Both the position numbers and the translations under genes were made by a program. A stretch of 5,396 nt of DNA from an uncultured Collinsella sp. (GTDB taxonomy: Bacteria > Actinomycetota > Coriobacteriia > Coriobacteriales > Coriobacteriaceae), in the NCBI GenBank assembly GCA_900764415.1, contig CAAFOA010000117.1:1-5396 (forward strand). Reading direction: 5' to 3'. Below are positions 1 through 5,396 of this stretch, piece after piece (the first letter of the stretch is position 1; every line of letters begins with the position of its first letter). The notes beneath the pieces were generated by a model. It did no database searches, was not told where the DNA came from, and was given only the letters and a program-made list of their open reading frames with translations.

Positions 1-1
1 A

Positions 2-35
2 GTCTCGTGGGCTCGGAGATGTGTATAAGAGACAG
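2..35 (+). other. Nextera read-2 transposase adapter (sequencing artefact)
   Basis: This 34-base stretch is identical to the Illumina Nextera read-2 transposase adapter. Bases 2-16 are the primer part (GTCTCGTGGGCTCGG) and bases 17-35 overlap it to give the 19-bp Tn5 mosaic end AGATGTGTATAAGAGACAG. It is library-preparation sequence left on the contig end, not part of the genome. Genomic sequence begins at about base 36, and base 1 is probably the last index base or another non-genomic base. Confidence 0.98.
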
Positions 36-38
36 GCA

Positions 39-81
39 TTGCACCAGATTGGTGCGAAGGGGACGGGTTGGTTTGCACCAA
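39..81. repeat. REP-like hairpin A with GGGGACGGG loop
   Basis: Bases 49-58 pair with 72-81 in a 10-bp stem (TTGGTGCGAA with TTTGCACCAA, one G-T wobble), leaving the 13-base loop GGGGACGGGTTGG. A competing hairpin uses GCACCA at 41-46 against TGGTGC at 50-55 around a three-base loop. The two structures share one arm and exclude each other. On the minus strand the loop reads CCAACCCGTCCCC, close to the loop of the next hairpin. There is no T-run after the stem, so it is not an obvious terminator. I infer a dispersed REP-type element; copy number elsewhere is unknown. Confidence 0.55.
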
Positions 82-111
82 ATGGCAGAGTGACGGCGTT
101 TTCCCAGATAA

Positions 112-147
112 AACCTGCCAAAAAAACCTGTCCCTTTTTGGCAGGTT
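112..147. repeat. REP-like hairpin B with AACCTGTCCC loop
   Basis: A perfect 13-bp inverted repeat pairs AACCTGCCAAAAA (112-124) with TTTTTGGCAGGTT (135-147) around the ten-base loop AACCTGTCCC. The T-run lies inside the 3' arm rather than after it, so a role as a simple Rho-independent terminator is less likely than a repeat element. The loop matches the minus-strand loop of hairpin A at nine of ten bases (AACCYGTCCC), although the stems are unrelated. It could still end transcription from a gene upstream of the contig. Confidence 0.6.
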
Positions 148-166
148 GGTCGTAGTTATTACGTGG

Positions 167-182
167 CGGTCGAGGTCGACCG
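167..182. promoter_or_regulatory. 16-bp palindrome upstream of secA, possible operator
   Basis: CGGTCGA and TCGACCG form a perfect 7-bp inverted repeat around GG. The same bases also read as a direct repeat of GGTCGA. It lies about 28 bases upstream of the -10-like box of secA, where a regulator could bind. No regulator is known to me for this site, and a short GC-rich palindrome can arise by chance. Confidence 0.25.
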
Positions 183-209
183 TATGGGGCGCGCCTTGTT
201 TGGCTAAAG

Positions 210-215
210 TACAAT
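210..215 (+). promoter_or_regulatory. Putative -10 box for secA-prfB
   Basis: TACAAT matches the sigma-70 type -10 consensus TATAAT at five of six bases and sits in the most AT-rich part of the leader. Transcription would begin near base 222, giving an untranslated leader of about 55 bases. No convincing -35 hexamer lies 16-18 bases upstream (that stretch is GC-rich), so the promoter call is tentative. Confidence 0.35.
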
Positions 216-264
216 TATCTGTGTTTAACTCGCCCGCAGCTGCACGGCGTGGGCGATGGCCAAA

Positions 265-269
265 AAGGA
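265..269 (+). promoter_or_regulatory. Ribosome binding site that fixes the secA start
   Basis: AAGGA lies seven bases before the ATG at 277, which is good spacing. The in-frame ATG at 256 has only a GC-rich, weak match upstream, and the ATG at 286 is preceded by a poor GGGA site that overlaps the earlier start. This favours initiation at 277. Confidence 0.6.
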
Positions 270-276
270 AAACCAC

Positions 277-3083
<2,807 letters not shown>

Positions 3084-3084
<1 letters not shown>

Positions 3085-4232
3085 TGGCCGAGACTCTAGA
3101 GGTAACGCCCGCCGAGTTGGACGCGTTTGCGGACCGACTCGGCGAGGTCGAGTCATATCTCCATTTGGACGAGAAGCGCACCCGCGTGGCGGAGCTCGAG
3201 GCCAAAAGCGTCGCCCCAGGCTTTTGGGACGACGCCGATGCCGCTCGCGCCACGATGGAGGAGATTGCACGCGCCAAGGAGGACATCGCCGCCGTGGATA
3301 CGGCGCGCGGTGAGCTTTCCGATGCTCGCGCCGCGCTGGAGCTTGCCGAGGAAATGGGCGATGACCCCGATGCTGCCGCGCTGCGTGAGGAGGCTGCCGC
3401 CACGGCGGAGCGCCTTTCCCGCGCCATCGACGAGCTTGAGCTTGCGAGCTGGTTTACCGGGGAGTTCGACCATGGCGACGCGATTGTGACCATCAAGCCC
3501 GGGCAGGGCGGTTTGGAGGCCCAGGACTGGACCTTCATGCTCTTTAAGATGTACATGAAGTACTGCCAGCGCCGCGGTTGGAAGGTCACCATCAACGATT
3601 GCCCCGCGGCCGAGGTCATCGGTATCGATCGCGCGACCTTTACCGTCGAAGGCAAGGATGCCTTTGGCATGCTTCGTGCCGAGGCCGGTGTTCACCGCCT
3701 GGTGCGCATTAGCCCCACCGACGACAAGAAGCGCCGCCAGACTACGTTTGCCGGCGTCGAGGTCATTCCGGTACTGCCCGACGATATCGATATCGAGATT
3801 AGTCCCGATGACATTCGCGTCGACGTGTACCATGCAAGCGGCCCGGGCGGCCAGGGTGTCAACACCACCGACTCCGCCGTGCGCGTGACGCATTTCCCCA
3901 GCGGTATCGTGGTCACGTGTCAAAACGAGCGCAGCCAGATTCAAAACAAGGCCGCGTGCATGCAGATCCTCAAGGCGCGCCTGTACGAGATTGAGCTCGA
4001 AAAGCGCGCCGAGGCCCTGGATGAGATTCGCGGACCCAAGACCACAATTGGTTTTGGCAACCAGATCCGCAGCTACGTGCTCTATCCGTACCAGATGGTT
4101 AAGGACCTGCGCACGGGCGTGGAGACCAGCAACGTCGAGGCAGTTCTTGACGACGGCGACCTGGATCCATTTGTGATTGGCTATCACCGTTGGGCTACCG
4201 GCAACGCTGACGCGGAGGCCCCGTCTGCATAA
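3084..4232 (+). CDS. prfB: Peptide chain release factor 2 (RF2), with SPT tripeptide
   Basis: RF2 recognises UAA and UGA in the ribosomal A site and triggers release of the finished protein. The 382-residue product has an N-terminal helical domain (about 1-115), the codon-recognition domain, and the catalytic GGQ loop at 255-257 in HASGPGGQGVN. It aligns with E. coli RF2 over nearly its full length (for example EAQDW, GVHRLVR, QIRSYVL, TRTGVET-like) and ends in a short extra acidic tail. Two points are odd. First, the tripeptide that reads the stop codon is S210-P211-T212 where RF2 normally has SPF; the next residues are DDKKRRQTTF, with Q219 where E. coli has His. Second, the gene is one continuous frame: the programmed frameshift site (CTT TGA C after Tyr) is replaced by tat ctc cat. 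It is distinguished from RF1 by HRLVR, RRQTTF and overall identity. Start at the ATG that overlaps the secA stop. Confidence 0.96.
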
Positions 4233-4259
4233 ACCGCTCAGTTTATGTGGAAATGGATT

Positions 4260-4284
4260 AAAACCCTCCGAGCAGGGTGGTTTT
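4260..4284 (+). terminator. Terminator-like hairpin 1 after prfB
   Basis: AAAACCCTC (4260-4268) can pair with GGGTGGTTTT (4275-4284) with one bulged T and a six-base loop, leaving the T-tract in the 3' arm. It begins 28 bases after the prfB stop, the expected place for the end of the secA-prfB transcript. The short T-tract makes its efficiency uncertain. Confidence 0.55.
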
Positions 4285-4297
4285 GTATCCAGAATAT

Positions 4298-4319
4298 ACC
4301 CTGCACAGGGGTGGTTTTT
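4298..4319 (+). terminator. Terminator-like hairpin 2, near-duplicate of hairpin 1
   Basis: ACCCT (4298-4302) faces AGGGGT (4307-4312) around GCAC, and GGTTTTT follows to 4319. The stem is short (four to five pairs). Its 3' part, GGGGTGGTTTTTGT, closely repeats the GGGTGGTTTTGT of the first hairpin, suggesting a tandem duplication or a two-step terminator. Confidence 0.4.
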
Positions 4320-4333
4320 GTCCGGCGAATCGG

Positions 4334-4339
4334 TAGAAT
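4334..4339 (+). promoter_or_regulatory. Putative -10 box for the yitT-family gene
   Basis: TAGAAT matches TATAAT at five of six bases. It lies downstream of the two prfB terminator hairpins and 61 bases before the next start codon. The only TTG-type hexamer nearby (TTGTCC at 4318) is too close at 10 bases, so no good -35 is visible. If used, the transcript would start near 4346 and include the third hairpin in its leader. Confidence 0.3.
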
Positions 4340-4358
4340 CGAATACAAGAAGAAGTTC

Positions 4359-4387
4359 AAAGCGCATCCGATGGGGTGCGCTTTTTT
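4359..4387 (+). terminator. Strong intrinsic terminator in the yitT-family leader, possible attenuator
   Basis: AAAGCGCATCC (4359-4369) pairs with GGGTGCGCTTT (4374-4384) over 11 bp (one T-G wobble) around the loop GATG, and the T-run extends to 4387. This is a textbook Rho-independent terminator. It ends one base before the GAGGGAGG ribosome binding site and 12 bases before the ATG of the following gene. Either it ends readthrough from secA-prfB, or it conditionally stops the downstream transcript. I recognise no known riboswitch around it. Confidence 0.7.
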
Positions 4388-4395
4388 GAGGGAGG
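4388..4395 (+). promoter_or_regulatory. Ribosome binding site deciding the yitT-family start
   Basis: GAGGGAGG lies just before the ATG at 4400 (GGAGG spaced four bases, AGGG seven). An in-frame GTG at 4376 lies inside the terminator stem and has no such site, so the ATG is preferred. Confidence 0.65.
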
Positions 4396-4399
4396 CAGC

Positions 4400-5290
4400 A
4401 TGGCATATCGTCTGGACATCAAGCGCATTCTTTCGATGAACTTCTTTCACGATCTGCCCCAGATCATGTTGGGGTGTGCCTTGGCCGCCATCGCGACCGA
4501 CCTGTTTTTGATTCCCAACGGTCTTGCAGCCGGTGGCGTTACGGGCCTTGCGACGATTATCCAGGCAGTCGGCGCAGCGCGAGGCGTGTCGCTTCCCGTC
4601 GGTATCCAGACCATCGTGATGAATGCCTTGCTGCTGCTGATCGTTATGCGCGAGGGTGGCATGTTCTACGTAGTGCAGACGGCGACGGGCTTTGTGCTGC
4701 TGGGCTTCTTTACCGATCTGTTTGCCCCGTTTGTAGCGCCTCTGGCACATGCGGACCTGATGCTTCCCGCTATGTGGGGCGGCATTATCACGGGCATTGG
4801 TTACGGCATGGTGTTGCGCGCCGGCGCCAACACCGGCGGCTCGGACACGATTGGCCAAATCATCTCGCGTAACACCTCGCTGCCGGTGGGCTCGACCGTC
4901 ATGGCAATCGACGTTGCCGTATGTGCGGCATCTGCTCCGGTGTTCTCGCTCGAAAATGCTCTATACGCAGGACTTTCGATGGTGATTAGCGGCTATGTGA
5001 TCGATGCTGTGGTCGATGGCGGCAATAAGCGTCGTATGGTGCTCATCATCTCGGATAACTTTCCCGATATCGCGGCCGACATCATGTATGGTCTGGGCCG
5101 CGGCTGTACCAAATTAAAGGCGACCGGTATGTATTCGGGCGTCGAGAAGCCGGTGATCATGGTGATCGTTAGCCGTCGAGAGCTCAACACCCTCAAAACG
5201 ATCGTGCGCGAGCGCGATCCTCACGCCATTGTGACGGTCGCCGACGTTACGGAAGCCTTCGGTGAGGGATTCAAGGACATTAACGCGTAG
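4400..5290 (+). CDS. YitT-family integral membrane protein (DUF161 plus DUF2179)
   Basis: The 296-residue protein has two parts. The N-terminal part (about 20-205) holds five to seven hydrophobic segments, roughly at 22-39, 46-63, 66-83, 90-113, 121-141 and 163-204, with the conserved GANTGGSD loop at 142-149. The soluble C-terminal DUF2179 domain (about 212-292) shows the family pattern: GLGRGCTKLKATGMYSG, a strand PVIMVIV, RREL..LK, then DPHAIVTV and the closing GEGF. This matches Bacillus YitT, YpjC and YqfU relatives in length and order. The family sits in the cytoplasmic membrane and its substrate or role is not established; transport is often suggested but is inference. There is no cleaved signal peptide. 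It lies 167 bases after prfB behind terminators, so it is probably expressed separately. Start at 4400 is set by the GAGGGAGG site. The stop is TAG. Confidence 0.92.
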   Translation: MAYRLDIKRILSMNFFHDLPQIMLGCALAAIATDLFLIPNGLAAGGVTGLATIIQAVGAARGVSLPVGIQTIVMNALLLLIVMREGGMFYVVQTATGFVLLGFFTDLFAPFVAPLAHADLMLPAMWGGIITGIGYGMVLRAGANTGGSDTIGQIISRNTSLPVGSTVMAIDVAVCAASAPVFSLENALYAGLSMVISGYVIDAVVDGGNKRRMVLIISDNFPDIAADIMYGLGRGCTKLKATGMYSGVEKPVIMVIVSRRELNTLKTIVRERDPHAIVTVADVTEAFGEGFKDINA

Positions 5291-5311
5291 GCTGAATTTC
5301 GGTTTGCGGAC

Positions 5312-5377
5312 ATGATCCGTTTTCCTCCGTCCCCAGGGGATTAGGTGATCCATAGGGGACGGAGGAAAACGTATCAT
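5312..5377. repeat. Near-perfect 23-bp inverted repeat, REP-like, possible terminator
   Basis: Bases 5312-5334 are the reverse complement of 5355-5377 at 22 of 23 positions (the mismatch is C5317 against T5372), with a 20-base spacer. Each arm carries the core CCGTCCCC or GGGGACGG next to GTTTTCC or GGAAAAC. The same GGGGACGG core occurs in hairpin A at 59-66. The right arm runs into TTTTT (5377-5381), and the element starts 21 bases after the yitT-family stop, so it may also end that transcript. I infer a dispersed repeat that doubles as a terminator. Confidence 0.65.
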
Positions 5378-5396
5378 TTTTGTGCTGGGGCGAGAG

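Noticed and set aside
17..35. The Tn5 mosaic end as evidence of a real transposon.
   Set aside because: It is joined to the Nextera primer sequence at 2-16 and lies at the very edge of the window, so it is library adapter sequence.
256..276. A secA start at the upstream ATG, adding seven residues.
   Set aside because: It has no good ribosome binding site, while the ATG at 277 has AAGGA at seven bases. The extra residues are not typical of SecA. It cannot be fully excluded.
4376..4399. An upstream GTG start for the yitT-family gene, adding eight residues.
   Set aside because: The GTG lies in the 3' arm of the terminator stem and lacks a ribosome site; the ATG at 4400 follows GAGGGAGG.
3153..4406. 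A 417-codon minus-strand open frame over prfB.
   Set aside because: It is the same antisense artefact over a clear RF2 gene, with no recognisable motif or ribosome binding site.
4238..4858. A 206-codon minus-strand frame over the intergenic gap and the yitT-family gene.
   Set aside because: It runs antisense through the terminators and a well-supported gene, and shows no domain or start signal.

Overview
The window looks like one end of an assembled contig from a moderately GC-rich Gram-positive bacterium. The best guess is a gut member of the Coriobacteriia, near Collinsella. That placement is an inference from codon use, the actinobacterial-type residues in release factor 2, the secA-prfB gene order and the GGGGACGG-type intergenic hairpins; no rRNA or other marker gene is present to confirm it.

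Layout. Bases 2-35 are not biological: they match the Illumina Nextera read-2 transposase adapter, including the 19-bp Tn5 mosaic end. Bases 36-276 are non-coding. They hold two hairpins with a shared loop sequence, a 16-bp palindrome, a -10-like promoter box and the secA ribosome binding site. secA (277-3084) and prfB (3084-4232) follow, sharing one base at TAATG, and are surely cotranscribed and probably translationally coupled. Bases 4233-4399 hold two similar terminator-like hairpins in tandem, a -10-like box, and a third, strong terminator hairpin immediately upstream of the next ribosome binding site. The third gene (4400-5290) is a YitT-family membrane protein with a C-terminal DUF2179 domain. 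Bases 5291-5396 hold a near-perfect 23-bp inverted repeat carrying the same GGGGACGG core as the first hairpin.

Function. SecA is the ATPase that drives proteins through the SecYEG channel, and PrfB (RF2) ends translation at UAA and UGA. Both are housekeeping genes and commonly neighbours in Gram-positive bacteria. The YitT-family protein has no firmly known function and appears to be a separate transcription unit.

Most worth a second look: the RF2 codon-recognition tripeptide reads SPT, a hybrid of the RF2 motif (SPF) and the RF1 motif (PxT). prfB also lacks the usual autoregulatory frameshift site. The intergenic hairpins look like members of a dispersed REP-like family, and the yitT leader looks like an attenuator. 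No mobile-element gene, CRISPR array, tRNA or rRNA is visible, and I see no clearly novel multi-gene system.
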